Of a DNA stretch of 64,000 bases, positions 11,973-24,488 are shown one piece after another. Position numbers and translations under genes: made by a program. A model generated the notes under the pieces. The model searched no databases, was not told where the DNA came from, and saw only the letters and a program-made list of their open reading frames with translations. The stretch is from Sinonovacula constricta (Eukaryota > Mollusca > Bivalvia > Cardiida > Solecurtidae), in contig CM017561.1 in assembly GCA_007844125.1 (NCBI GenBank), positions 65,028,047 to 65,092,046 on the forward strand. The letters run 5' to 3'. How positions within the stretch are numbered: the stretch's first letter is position 1; every line of letters begins with the position of its first letter.

Positions 11973-14045
11973 ATGTGGGCTTCTTCTGAGCAGGCCGAAC
12001 GAGACTCACGACACTTGTACGAACTTTGCGTCGACCTTGGCATTTCTCCAGAGAAGGTGAAGCAACGAAATTGGCTCAGCGACTATACAAACACACTGTT
12101 CAGTCTCGAAGGTGTGGCTAACTATGGCGCAGAAACAGATTTCATGTTCCATGCCTTGATGGCTGGCAGCAACGCAGAAGGCATTGGATTAGAGCGTCTG
12201 GGATCTGATTACAACGTAATGATGACGGTATCTGGCACACGTATATCGCCACAGCGACAAGCGTCAGACGGACAGACGGAAGGACATCTTTTCAAAGTCA
12301 TACAGACGCAACATCCATCATATATTCGCCTGCAGTGCGTCGTGATGGGTGCTGGGGCCAGCAGGTCCATCATGCCAACTCCCAGTTGCTGTCTCACAGA
12401 CGAGCAAGGTCGACTGATTCTTGCTGGAAAATTGCTGACTGACGCATACACCCGCGATGCTAACGGAGTTATAAACGCACCAGCAGTCTCCGGAGTGATT
12501 AGAAGTCCTGTTAACCCTATTTTATGCATTCATTCGCCTGTGTGGCCTATTGCTGCAAGAGAATGGGCATTCAGAGTGCGTCGGTACGTCTGGCCGTCAG
12601 TTGAACTGAAGAAATACATTCTCCAGCAGGGGTGTCACGTGGTTCCAAAAGGCAACCCTCACAGTCCAAACAAACACATCGAATGGCGATGGTCATTCTC
12701 TCTTGCAGAAAAACTACTGGTAAGAACGTTTAACATCACACAGCTGCAGTGCTATTTTTTGATGAAAATGCTGGTGCACTACATTCTCAACCCAATGGTG
12801 GTCGAGGGTTTGACATCATATCACGTGAAAACGATCATGTTGCACATGGTAGAAAATACCCATCCTGCTGAATGGACGGAAGACAAGCTAGCTTCCTGTT
12901 TTGTTGGCTGCCTACAAAAGCTCCTACAAAGCCTTGAAGATGGAAGCCTTCCGCACTACTTCATACCATCCCATAACCTGTTCAATCCACGAATTCAGGG
13001 TGATTCGAGAATCAAACTCGCGAGCGCCTTGGCGAGTTTGTTGGAGAAAGGCTGGACGTGTGTTTTGCCTATCCTGCCGCCAAACACGACCATCATGCTG
13101 GCGAAGTACCATACACAAGTTCGATGTGATTGTTACGACACACATTGGGGAACCGACAACTGCGATTTGGCCGTGTCAATGGTAGAACGTTGTTATACCC
13201 TCTTCAACTGCACGATAAGAGTAATTCTTCGACTGACAGAGAGATCAGAACTTCAATCCACCTTAGACGCAATGACAATGTTCATCGAATACCCGACAAT
13301 GAGGGACCCGGTCCATTTTCCAGATGTTTCGCTGACATCCGTTGTGAAGAGCGCCATAAAAAGCCACATGGGTCTGTGTTTCCTCGGCCTGTCTAACACC
13401 TACCCATACAGTCGCCGTCATGGTTCCAAACCACTGCTAGAAACCGCACAAACATATCTCGAAGACGCAGCAGGTGTAGATGCTTGCACAACAAAATTGA
13501 AACTGGCCACATTTCATTTCATGATGGAGGACAATGAAGAATGCATTAAAATACTCATGCAAGTTCTTCGACAGTTCAATGAATATATCGTCAACACAAC
13601 TGGCGACAAAACAAGGCGAATGAAATCTTCCAAACGCGCAGTTTCTTACCGGAATCACAGATCTGTCACTTCCCTGATAGGCAACACGTCGGCGCTTCTT
13701 CAATGGGCTTCGCTAGAGGTCATATTTTCACCGTGGGAGGTACCTTTTGCGCCTGAAGCCATACAAATGTTGAAGGACAAGGATTCCCTAACAGATTGTG
13801 ATACCGACTACAAAGGTTTTGTCTTTGTTGACGCCATCGTGTATTCATACTACCTCCTGGCTCTCTCATACACGAATCTTCATCGACCGGTTCACAGACA
13901 GCAGGCAGTAGAGAACCTTAATCTGCTGGTGAAAAATGCGCAAACCAACGATCTGATGTTTACGGAGGTTGCTCGATTTCTTTTGCCGTACGTTAAGGAA
14001 AGAAAACACAAGAATTGTCTTCTGTGTCATGTGAGGATCTATTGA
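11973..14045 (+). CDS. Mab-21 domain (cGAS-like nucleotidyltransferase-fold) protein
   Basis: Single coding exon of 690 aa starting at the first ATG after a good splice acceptor. The N-terminal half has the Mab-21/cGLR nucleotidyltransferase core with the Gly-Ser motif (G65-S66) followed by the metal-site segment SDYNVM (D79, N81). The helical Mab-21 C-lobe follows (ITQLQCYFLMKMLVHYIL). The last third is helical and TPR-like, as in many molluscan Mab-21 proteins. cGAS-like receptors make cyclic dinucleotides on sensing nucleic acid and need two acidic residues in this motif. Here the second acid is Asn, so catalysis is doubtful and the protein may be a binding or regulatory member. Family assignment is firm; ligand and activity are unknown. 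Confidence 0.82.
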   Translation: MWASSEQAERDSRHLYELCVDLGISPEKVKQRNWLSDYTNTLFSLEGVANYGAETDFMFHALMAGSNAEGIGLERLGSDYNVMMTVSGTRISPQRQASDGQTEGHLFKVIQTQHPSYIRLQCVVMGAGASRSIMPTPSCCLTDEQGRLILAGKLLTDAYTRDANGVINAPAVSGVIRSPVNPILCIHSPVWPIAAREWAFRVRRYVWPSVELKKYILQQGCHVVPKGNPHSPNKHIEWRWSFSLAEKLLVRTFNITQLQCYFLMKMLVHYILNPMVVEGLTSYHVKTIMLHMVENTHPAEWTEDKLASCFVGCLQKLLQSLEDGSLPHYFIPSHNLFNPRIQGDSRIKLASALASLLEKGWTCVLPILPPNTTIMLAKYHTQVRCDCYDTHWGTDNCDLAVSMVERCYTLFNCTIRVILRLTERSELQSTLDAMTMFIEYPTMRDPVHFPDVSLTSVVKSAIKSHMGLCFLGLSNTYPYSRRHGSKPLLETAQTYLEDAAGVDACTTKLKLATFHFMMEDNEECIKILMQVLRQFNEYIVNTTGDKTRRMKSSKRAVSYRNHRSVTSLIGNTSALLQWASLEVIFSPWEVPFAPEAIQMLKDKDSLTDCDTDYKGFVFVDAIVYSYYLLALSYTNLHRPVHRQQAVENLNLLVKNAQTNDLMFTEVARFLLPYVKERKHKNCLLCHVRIY

Positions 14046-14630
14046 ACTGAATATGTTTTGTATAGTATATTTGGTAGAAGTCTGTTCAGCGAAAATTTAA
14101 CCATTTCTTAATTGGGCAAGTAGACCTGCTTAGAACTGCATGATGTGTTAAACTACATTGTAATCTTAAGAAACTTGCTGTGCATTGTGCTTATTTTTCG
14201 TTGCTGTTGTTTTTTTTTTGTTGTTGTTGTCTTACATGTAACCCTCGTGCTCTCAAGGTAGCTGACTAGGATCTCAATGTATGCGATGTTTTCACCGCAA
14301 CACGTTCCTTAGACATATTTTGTCACACACTGTAATACACATTGTCAGAATTTGACTTGTATGCCAGTTGCCGTTAAATTGCAGTACTTTTTATGTTTTA
14401 CTAGATATTGTGTATTAAAAAAGAAAAGTGAAGTAATATTATTTTTTGTACTTACAGTCAAAAGCCACAACGGTAACAATTTTGCTTTTGATAAGCTGTC
14501 GTGTGATATACACAGGCCCTATGACAACGCACGTAAGAATGTAATTAATTCACATTCAATATATATATCGTTGTTTTTGTTGCATTGCACGGACACAGTA
14601 ATCTCCATATTGGCGACGTCCAACTAATTA
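14046..14630. other. 3' flank of the Mab-21 gene, no further gene
   Basis: AT-rich with T and GTT runs; presumed 3'UTR and intergenic DNA. The open frame at 14352-14627 shows no domain. Confidence 0.4.
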
Positions 14631-14760
14631 TTGGTGGAAGAAGACCCCAGACTTATGTCTGGTTAAAACCATCGGCGCACCGCAGGTTAGCTGGAAAACC
14701 TCCCCGACCGGGAATCGAATCCACGAGGTGATGGGCTGAGGAGTTTCAAGCCGTCTACAT
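14631..14760 (-). repeat. tRNA-derived SINE-like fragment
   Basis: The minus strand reads GTGGATTCGATTCCCGG, a tRNA B-box-like element (RNA polymerase III internal promoter). The adjoining block around GACCCCAGACTTATGTCTGG has a diverged relative at about 3790-3850, so this is a dispersed repeat. Confidence 0.5.
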
Positions 14761-17031
14761 TGTTGTACTAAATTTTGCTAACACATAACTTTAGAAGTTA
14801 TTATCAATTTGTGCATAAACTTAGCGTTTTAATTTGCAATGTGATAACGTATGTACGATAGCACATATTTTGAGATAGGTTTTACACATACAAATTAAGT
14901 CAAACGTATTTACTTGAGTTATAGAGGTGAACCAAATGAGAAAATACTGTTTGTCTGTTAAGTGTATGATTGTGATTGTAACAGCTTCTACATATGAAAC
15001 TTGAAAACATCCATTATAATATTATCAATATGAGATACCTTTCGATTTTTAGCAGATCTTTCAAAAGTTAGATTTCATTTTTATTTTATTAGTTATTCAC
15101 ACTACCCAAGTACCAATCAAAAATAGTACATTTGCACTTATTAATTTCCTCTCTTTCAGACTCTTTTATCGTTGAAGTCTTTATTTCTGTTCGCATTTTC
15201 TTTGTTGTTGTTTTTAATAAATATATTTAAACTTCAAATCACTGATATTAAATCTGACATGTTGTCTTTCTAATAATTGCACAATGAATGTAAAATGAAT
15301 TTATCTTCACCAACATCCATAAGTAAAATCAATCAGTGTACGAACTGTTCTTATTTGCGATAGAAATGGGTCACAGGTGGTACATGTATCCTGTCAGCGT
15401 ACTTGGTGTTTAACACGTGACGTGATTGACAGCGTGTACTCCAATTTAAGGCCACACAGAACTAATGTTTGGTTACTGTTACTGTCAACGATCACTCCAG
15501 CGACGATAACGGTCACGTTGAATTGGCTCTACCTTTGACTTACTACATTTTTATTTGATTTTAATCTTTCGCACCAACACAATTATGACAATTATGACGA
15601 CATGGGGCGGATCCAGACAATTTTGGTGTGTTTAGGGGGTGCGGGTGGGGTGGGTGGGTGGGTGGGGGTATGAATGATGATCGCAGCACATACTAGATTA
15701 GAGAAATTCACAGTAAGGGACAACTTCGACCTAAGCAGTCAACAGATAAAATCTACTTTAAAAACTGTGGTATTTTTTTTTAATTTTACATGTATGTGTT
15801 TTTCACAACTCACTTTTATCTGGTTGGTGTGTGTAGGATGGGTATGCACCCCTGACGTATGCATTGTTTGAGTTTTAAATCCCGATCTTTTTAAGCTGTT
15901 AAAACATTTAAAATATTTGTTATCTGAAGACAAATTTGTACGTTACAAGTCTACATGATTAAAATCTATCATCATTATTGTTGTTGTTATTATTATTATT
16001 ATTATTATTTTCAATTTTACATAACATGTGTTAATTGGTGTTTTACAGTGGATACGACAGTCGATTTCAGATAATTGACTTAGGCTTATACGCATGTTCT
16101 TTTGTTGTGCCGTTGTTGTTTTATTTTATTAAAATGTTTAAACATCAAGCTTTTTATTTTTTACCTTTGTTTAAAATTGATATCCATTTGCATTAGGTGT
16201 CCGCATGTTTCCTATTATAGTCATAATCCGCAGCTGATCACCTGTAAGCTGAAACTAGCAATTAAGTTTATCTTTGGAACAAGTTTCACATCTTTTCCAG
16301 AAGGTAAGCATACACGGTCGCTTACCTGTGTCAATTGCATTATCAGATTCGTTACTCTGACGGTAAACTTGTATTGTTTTATTATGCTTTAACGTGTTTT
16401 CTTGCTCCGGCAACATGCATAATTAATGATAAAACGTAACGAACTTCCTTGTTATTATAACAAAACTTTTACCATTCGTAAACGTAGCTATTCCTTGCCA
16501 GGAACCACTTCCGGTTTACCATATTTTATTACTTTGCATTGGAACAAACAATATTCGGTCCAAGTATTTTAATGTCAATAATATGTACAAACTATTTAAG
16601 ACAGTGTTTGTCTGTCTGATTGTAAGCTTGTTTGCTTCATGAACGAAGTTGGCATTCTTAGTAAGTTATAAATGTTTATTAAGCTAACGTTATACATTTT
16701 GAAACTGTTGAATATGTCCACCTGTTTCCAATTATAATTCACATTATTTTAACCTGATAGATTTTTAAATTATACTACGTATTTTGATTTTAACCTGATT
16801 ATGCTATATCTAAATTCATAATATTTATATTATTCATAGTATTCAGCGCCGTATGACCTATCAAGTGTCGGTGTGCCATATAACGCAAACACAAGAACAA
16901 ATACAAAATAAACTTAGGTAAGTGACCAAACTAACTTAACACGAGTTATAATAACGAGTAATTATTTTTAAATTAGAAAAAGCTCCGTCTTTGCTAATTA
17001 ACCGGAACACATTCTAATAAAACTGTAATGC
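14761..17031. other. Intergenic, AT-rich, simple repeats
   Basis: Contains a GGGT/GGTG-rich stretch near 15640-15668 and an (ATT)n run near 15985-16010. No coding region is supported; the short frames (15674-15871, 16102-16392) lack recognisable domains. Confidence 0.45.
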
Positions 17032-17111
17032 TAGCCGGCGCTTTCCAACGGTCACCCATCCGCACACCAACCACGGTAACCGCTGCTTAACCGCGCAACT
17101 TTGGAAGCCGC
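17032..17111 (-). repeat. 5S rRNA-derived sequence (5S pseudogene or 5S-headed SINE)
   Basis: The minus strand reads GGTTAAGCAGCGG (17080-17092) and then GGATGGGTGACCG (17049-17061). These match the A-box region and the C-box of 5S rRNA at roughly the correct spacing. The 5' third of 5S is not recognisable. A SINE3-type element or a dispersed pseudogene are both possible. Confidence 0.5.
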
Positions 17112-17763
17112 TTAAATCGCGTCGCTAAAGAGTAAGAGGCTGGTTTGGAGTGCTTATGTGGGTACCACTGAAACAGTTACATGAATTCCTAACATTAAAA
17201 AGATACGCTAAAATACACATTTGTGGAACAGTAATGTGTATGACTCCAATATAACTACTTAAATGTGTTAAATGTGGTGTGCGTATTTTAAGCCCAATAT
17301 GTGCATTACAGAAACTTGACAATCTTATTTTCACTATAATCAAATATTTACATTGCAAATTGTAAAGGTGTACATATTCTGCAAAACGAACTGGTGCAAA
17401 GGTCATATGATGTAACTGTGTATAAAAAAATAAGTATACATGGTTAAGTTCGAAAACTTCAGTCCACTTTGTAAAATAAATTAGACTGATGTTTAATAGA
17501 CTATATGTCAAACTTAAAAAGTGTTGTTTGTTTATTTGTTTTCAATTATATATTCGCCTCAATTCCTATAGCCATCGGTTTCCCGACTAAGGATATGTTC
17601 AACTTTGATCACGTTCTTTGTCACGACAAATAACATCGTACTTTGTCGTCCATGACAAATTGGACACTTTCCACTAACAACGTCTACCGTGAGAGAGAAC
17701 CCAGTTTCCGAACTTGATAGCGTCATTCTCAGCTTTGCGACCGTGGAATACACTGTAAAAAAT
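17112..17763. other. Intergenic / promoter region of the ADAM-like gene
   Basis: No coding domain recognised in the minus-strand frames at 17125-17511 and 17559-17888. The last part is presumably the 5'UTR and promoter of the gene starting at 17764. Confidence 0.35.
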
Positions 17764-20700
17764 ATGGACCGTTTAATTTGTTTTATTTTTTTCTTCCTTT
17801 CCTTTTGTTGGATATCTACTGAAACAACGGAACAAGGTATTGGAATATCTTTAATTTTATCCTGTTTTGTTGATGTTAAGTCAACCAATATTTGACATGT
17901 ATATGGACATTGTTACAAAGCAAAAAAAAAAATACAATTTATGTATAACGTATTAGTTATATAGAGAAATGCAAAGGCAACATGATAACCCATTATACAT
18001 TATTTTTTTTATAATTTTAAGTAAAATTTTACTTTAAAATAATGTTCTTGAAAAAAATGTCTTTATATTTACTGGTTTTAGTTTTTTCTTGCAGTTTTGA
18101 TAAATATTGAGGTCATGAAGACGATTTACCAAAGCCCAACCGACAGCTACCCAAATCAGCTTTACGTTACTGTCAACACTGACGAATTAATGAGCGAGTC
18201 TGTAACTGACTTGCACCTAATCCAAACAAAGTATGAAGGACTTTCGAAACAGTGTTATTCGTATGTGGACACAGCTGATACCACATCGCTTTTTTGCGTC
18301 AAGAAATACTTCGATCAAATTTATGGAATCGACGGCCATTTTTGCCGTGGTGGCGTGAACATGACTATAACACCTTACTTGTCTAAGACATCTGCTGACA
18401 TTGAAAGATCAAAAGCGCGCCACATTCTGTCTGTCCATACGTCTTGTGAGCCGACTACGTCAACAAAGGAACTTATGCGCGACATTATGCAATCTGGGAG
18501 ACAAGCGCAACCCTTCTCTGAAACTATAAATGAGTCAACTGCAAAATCTGCAACTAGTAGGAACAAAAGAAGCCCAGCAGTGTATACTATCGAACTACTG
18601 ATGGTGGTAGATTACGCTGCTTACAGTTGGTGGTCATCTTTGCAGAAAAGAGGTCCGAACAAAGCTGACTCCACTATGTTAGCAATTCGCCAATATTACA
18701 GTTACATCTTCAGCGGCATCGACGAGAAGTTCAGAAACATTGATAAACTGCCGTTTACGTTAGATTTAGCTTTCGTTGACATCATTGTCGCCGATACTAA
18801 AGCAAAATCACGATGGACAGAGACAAGTCGCCTTGAAAATGATGCAGATAGTGAACGAGTGATGGTCAATTCTTCCGAAGCTCTTGATAAGTTCCAAAAG
18901 TGGTTGGATGAAAATACTGACCTGCCAAAGTATGATCACGCCGTGCTATTTACTGGTACTAATTTATCATATGCAGGTAGTCCAGGAAATACCGGTTTGG
19001 CTTTTGCTGCGTCGATGTGCCGTAATATTTCCAATTCTTCCATCGTTGAGGATGCTTTCGATTTCAGGACTGTGCTCTTCGCAACACAGCAGATTTCTCG
19101 GAGTCTTGGTGCTAGTGATGATATGGACAATAATGATTGTCTGGAATTCTTCAACTACATAATGGCACCGAAGGTGAAAATGCCAATCAAATCATTCACC
19201 ACAAATAGATGGAAATTTTCATCATGTTCCGAGGTTTATTTTACCGAATATATAAATGGGCTCAACAACCAGGACATGAATTGTCTTGCTGTAAACAACT
19301 TCGCAGAAAAGATTCCAACATCTATGGGTGAATTAGTTATTATTATTCCAGGAAAGGTCTATTCTGCACAACAACAATGCCGGAATAAATATGGAATGAG
19401 AGCGGACATTTGCCGAGAAGAAATCAGCAAATATAAAGATCTTTGTGGTGGCTTTTTGTGTAAACATTCAAAGAAAGGGGGTTGTGGATACATATTACCT
19501 GCTGATGGAACACCTTGCGGAAACAAGAAATATTGTTCAAATGGTAAATGTGCGTCATTTGATGATGCGGAGGCTCGGTCAGATGAATGTGTGTTCGGCA
19601 ACCAACCGAAAATGAACTGCAATCGGAAAGTGTTTAAGAAACCATTTCTTTGCTACAACGACAAAACAAAGAATGCTTGCTGTCAATCATGCGAAAAGGT
19701 CAAGATCAAAGGGGTTGCGGACTGCGACTTTGGAGACAGATCAGAGTCGTGTTCACTTAGAGGATGCACTCAGAATGACAATACTTATGTATCAGAGACA
19801 TGTTGCTTGACATGTGCTGATGGCCCAACACCGTTTGCACCACCACTGAATTTTGACTTTTCTTCCTCGCAAACGCCAGTTTCTACAACTACCACATCAC
19901 CCGTTATATTGGTCAGTGGTCTTGTTGGAGGGACAAGAACAACCACATCAGTAGCACCAACAAGTGTTGCTGTAGACACTACATTTGGAGAAACATTGCC
20001 AACAGAGCCGTCCTTGCCCGCATTACCTGGGGCTACTTTTGCCGACTCAAACACAACCGCAACAGCTGTTGTATCGGGGTTAGATATTTCATCAACAACA
20101 AAAACATTCACAACTTCTCAGGTACTGACGGTTTCACATGGACCATCTACAGGCCCGGTTCCTTCGACGTCTACAGGACTAAATGGATTCGGAACATCAA
20201 CTTCTCCAGCAAATCAATTTAGTTCCACCGGGGATCCTTACCCGTATACAAGCACGTCATATATGGGTATCTATGGCTTTCTCACAACTACACAGGCTCT
20301 GAATGTTGATCCAACAACGAAGAGTGCAAGTAATGCTGTTTCATCTGCCACAAAGAAAACCACCAGCGGAAGCACTGACTGTAAGCGGGCGAAAAGTGAC
20401 CTTCCATTAACTACTGAAAAACCATTGTCTTCAAACGAGCACGATATCAAAGGTAAATGTTCAATATACAATTTTATTTTATCTATATTACTGCAACAGT
20501 TAATCTCGAAGTTTATGTTTAATACGGCTAAATTTAAACATCCACTAACTGTCGTGTCTCTATGAATCTTTCAAATAACATTAAAGGAATGAAGCATATC
20601 ATGGTTTTATGTTCAAATTAAAAAAGTATTATGAACATTGTAAATAATGTATACATTATCATGTACAGCGAAGGTAAAAATAGTTTAATTCAGACCTGCG

Positions 20701-21216
20701 CAGTTTTGAATATCAGTTAAGTTACGTTTTGTGTTTGTTTTCTATTTTGTTGTTGTTTTTTTTACATTTGTTTCTATTGCTTTTTGGCCAATCTTAAGAG
20801 GGGACTTTTGTCATTTTAACGACTTTTCAAAAATAGGTTCTAAAAAATTCTGACTTACTATTGGTGTAGGTTTCGACACCGAGGATCGGATGTTCTTCTT
20901 AGATCTCGCCAACCTTATGAGAGACGACCAGCTTCGTGTCAAGTCGGATATGCATGGCGCGCTGAAACGGCTTTATCGTTACGTGACGCACCAAATCCGG
21001 CGATTCCAAGACTCGGATCTTGAACCGCTGTCGTTTATCGACCCTCTTCCGCCCGGAAGTGAGGCGCCCTCCAGCGACGATGACGACCTAATTCGCTCAT
21101 TGCAACCAGCATGGCGTCACCAATATGTTGACGTCATTAACCGACTGAAGAAGTCGATAAAGCGCTTTCGTTACAGGGTTCTTGCCTTCGTCAAAAGATT
21201 TTTGGAGAACCAATGA
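17764..21216 (+). CDS. Secreted ADAM/ADAMTS-like pseudoprotease with mucin-like tail
   Basis: Three exons, 17764-17836, 18095-20452 and 20870-21216, are joined by GT-AG introns that agree in phase (phase 1 at both); 925 aa. Exon 1 encodes a signal peptide (MDRLICFIFFFLSFCW). A propeptide ends at a furin-like RNKR|S site. A reprolysin/adamalysin fold follows, starting YTIELLMVVDY and ending with the Met-turn YIMAP. The zinc motif HExxHxxGxxHD is replaced by QQISRSLGASDD (about residues 356-367), so all three His ligands and the catalytic Glu are lost. Next come an ADAMTS-type Cys-rich domain (CGGFLC...LPADGTPCG), two further Cys modules, a long Thr/Ser-rich mucin-like stretch and a basic C-terminal exon. 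No transmembrane helix is visible in the spliced form. Probably a secreted, non-catalytic binding protein. Confidence 0.82.
20453..20869 (+). other. Intron 2 of the ADAM-like gene
   Basis: Donor AAAG|GTAAAT and acceptor TTGGTGTAG|GT. Retention would give a short hydrophobic tail ending at 20565. The phase-matched splice to the last exon is preferred because decayed copies of that exon occur at 61.8 and 63.3 kb. Confidence 0.65.
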
Positions 21217-22270
21217 AAACAATTGGTGAATATGAAAATTTAGTGTTGTATCGTTTTTTCTAGGTTATTCGATCAGGCTAGTCTTTATGAAGTCATGACA
21301 TAGTGCGATTTCTAAATAACAATATGAAAGTATCGAAATCACACAAATCAGGACATGTATAGCCTGCAAAATGAAAGATAAGTTAAATCTTGTTGTCAGT
21401 ATCACTAATTTTTTGTTCTAAGGTTGGCTTGTAAAACAAATTGAATTTAAATATTCAGTTATTGTCGTATTGTTTTACCTTTTATAGTCATTTTATTTCT
21501 TAGATTTTAATTAGACTTGTAAGCCTTTTTTAGTGGATATCGCTATACATATGATTAATTTTTGCACATTTATGTTGTTTAGTCTAGTGATTTGTTTGCC
21601 CTACATGTTCGCCGAATCGGATACCAAAGTTTTAAAGTTGACCGGCTATCGCCGTATAGTCCTGTTCGTTGTAACGAGGCTTATATTTCAAGTAAACATA
21701 AAATGTTTGCACTGACTGTAGAGGATAATTTAGTGCTTTTTTTTCGACACGCTATGCTTTCTTGATACTGACTATTTAAAGGCTTGTGAAATGGTCCTTT
21801 TAGAAAACCGCCCTAATCCAACCCACCTACCCCAAGTCGGAACACTTAATTTGTGTATTTTACTCAGGGATGTCATGAGAGGTCTTAAATGCAGCAAGTC
21901 GCACTTGGTGTACGTGGACTTGCAGCAGTGGCGTTGGTCCACTACACCCTTACCCCATCACTTCCCTGGTGTTTCTGCAGCCTGAAGCTGTGTCCAGTTA
22001 GGTAAACCAAGCTACAACACTACACCCCAACCTATTATCCCTCCAATGTGAAGCCATATAAGGTCACATTCCACTATCTCATGCCTTTAATACTAAAGCG
22101 TATACGCAATAATCACTACTCGGGCTGTTCATAAATTTATCTGAGCACTAGTGTAAAGCTTGTTAGTACAGTTAGTCCACAATTAATCGCCTGGGTGCGA
22201 GTACCACACGATCGGGATCATTATAATTATGTACTGTATATTTCACACTTTGAGTTATAATAAAGTTTTT
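21217..22270. other. 3' flank of the ADAM-like gene
   Basis: Presumed 3'UTR, with an AATAAA signal at about 22259. The part near 21970-22080 (CCTGAAGCTGTGTCC..., GAAGCCATATAAGGTCAC) has a diverged counterpart at about 62366-62455. The duplication that copied the last exon therefore also included this flank. Confidence 0.5.
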
Positions 22271-24488
22271 GTTGTTGTTGTACGCGTGCCTGCAATCCTA
22301 ATCTTTGAACATTCAGTACCAAGCCTTGTGTCTGCATCTGCCAATGATAGCCGAATGTAGCCATAGTTTTGTAACTGCATGTTACCATCGAAAAAGATTA
22401 AACACATTTTGCATCTGTTAGATATTTGTGTGTTTTCGTGATAGCGCGTGTGTTCTTGCTTTAATCATTCGCCATAGTTGAAAACAAAATTGGAAAATAA
22501 GGCTTTTGTTTTTTTGCTAACATGATAGGAAATTCATATATTAAATTAAAACTCTTCAGCTGATATCGGATAGACTGACTTCCTTTTTTTGAGTTGTTCT
22601 GAATGCTTACAAACTGCCAAAAATACAAATTGGCATTAAATTCCTGTCTGCCAGCAGTCGCTTCATCTTCTGTCCTTTCCGTACACTTTCGGAAAAGAAC
22701 ATCGAAGTAATTGTATGACTACACATGGATTCTCGGTACGTGCTTCGGTCTTCCTACATCGTTAAGTAGCTCCTGTACATTTGCATAAACTTATGTTGTC
22801 ATTATAACGCAATAAAATAATTAAAATGGCTTTTATTTAACAATATTTTGAATGTACGCATTCGACTCATCAGTTAAACGCAAGTTTTCAGCTCAAATCA
22901 GGGCTGCACAGTATATGGATCGGCACCGTAAGGCTCGCACGATTTCTAACATAGAATTTACATCATTGTATCAATGTCCTACACACGTGTACATGTGTTA
23001 GTTGGTATCATATGAATTCATCATGCCACTTCTTACCTTTCTAACAAAATTTTTCCCCTCATATTACGTAATATTTCTGAAAGTAAAATAGCCGAGGTGA
23101 TCCGAACAGTCTGCCAGTCAGCGCCAAGAATGAAAAACAACTGAAAACTCTTTAGCACCATGTAAGCCGACAAGCCGTTATTGCTGCATCAGGTCCAGCT
23201 AAACGTTCAGCTACGCGCACGTTTTAACACAAACATTTGTAAAAAGTAACTTCTTGGACAGAGTTTTCTCAAAGAAAAGTCGAGGTTTTCCGAGTCCCCA
23301 TATTCAATACCCGCATGCTACCATTCTGATTTATTTATCTTTATATAAAATTAGATTTTAATAGATCATAATAAATTTCGTTTATTTATCAACAAGAAAG
23401 ATTTTTATTAAATTCTTGTTTTAAAAATGGCATCTGTGAACAAAGGTGCGCAGTATAAAATTTTATCGTTTACACGGAGACATGTCCCGTTAACCGCAGT
23501 CAACACAGATTTTGTCACGATAGCTGGAAGCCTCCGGGTTCGAACCCAGTTCTAACTGTTTATCTTTTCAGTCTTGAATATGCATGCATTGCATATTTTT
23601 ACTATATTAAGACACTTGAATACTTTGTATCAAAATTGCAAATAAACGTAGCAAGTTTATAACTGTTCTTTTCGGACGGTGCATATTTATAAGACACATT
23701 AATTATGTGCACTAACTCTGGACATGGCTCGAACCTATGGCTTTGGACTCTTGATGTAAATGTTTTTTCTAAGCTTACCGGGATATAAAACAGCAACTAC
23801 AACTCCTGGTTGTGTCCTCCTTCCTGACTGACCCAATAAGCTTCCCAGCCTCGGGCTGACTTCACTGTAAACGCGGTGTCAAAATGACACAAACAGCCAC
23901 ATTTTTTTTTCTGTTATTTAAGTCCCAACTTTCATTTTAAGAACAGTTATATTGATAAACTGCTGTAGTAAGGTATGATAGGGGACTGCTGGGATGAGTT
24001 GGGCGGCTTGGCAGAAAAAAAATACGAAAAACTTTTATATCATGCCATGCATTAACAGCATCATATCACAGTGAAGGCAACAGAGTTATACGGTTTCAAA
24101 GATCTCTTTATCAGCATCAGTCGGAACGCCACGGATAACTGACGAATCATCTCTCGGATGTAGGATGGGAGAGCCATCAAAAATAAACATGTTGGTGCCT
24201 ATGACGTCATCAAAACAACAGAGATAACTGTTTTGTAATGTCTACGGAACATGCAACAACAGTCGTATATCTAACGAAATGTGAACAGTTAAATCGATAA
24301 ATGAAAGTTAATAGAATTCAATAACCCTATGCACTACACCTATCGCTCTTTTGAAGAACTTTTAATGGCGTATTCTTCCTCCGGCAAACAAAACGATCGT
24401 TATTCTGTAAGTATCATTTCATCAGATACATCCGAGGGATGGTTGTCCCGAGGACGGAATTACCCGAGGAGTTCTTATTGTGTCAGTA
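22271..24488. other. Intergenic, no gene recognised
   Basis: AT-rich, with a tRNA-like B-box (GGGTTCGAACCCAG) at 23536-23549 and a weaker one on the minus strand near 23735. Both are probably SINE debris rather than tRNA genes, since no cloverleaf is evident. Confidence 0.4.

Noticed and set aside
20453..20565. Read-through C-terminus of the ADAM-like protein
   Set aside because: A consensus donor at 20453 and a phase-matched exon at 20870, whose decayed copies occur elsewhere, favour splicing.
23536..23549. tRNA gene from the GGGTTCGAACCC B-box
   Set aside because: No A-box, anticodon arm or acceptor stem at the right spacing; treated as SINE debris.
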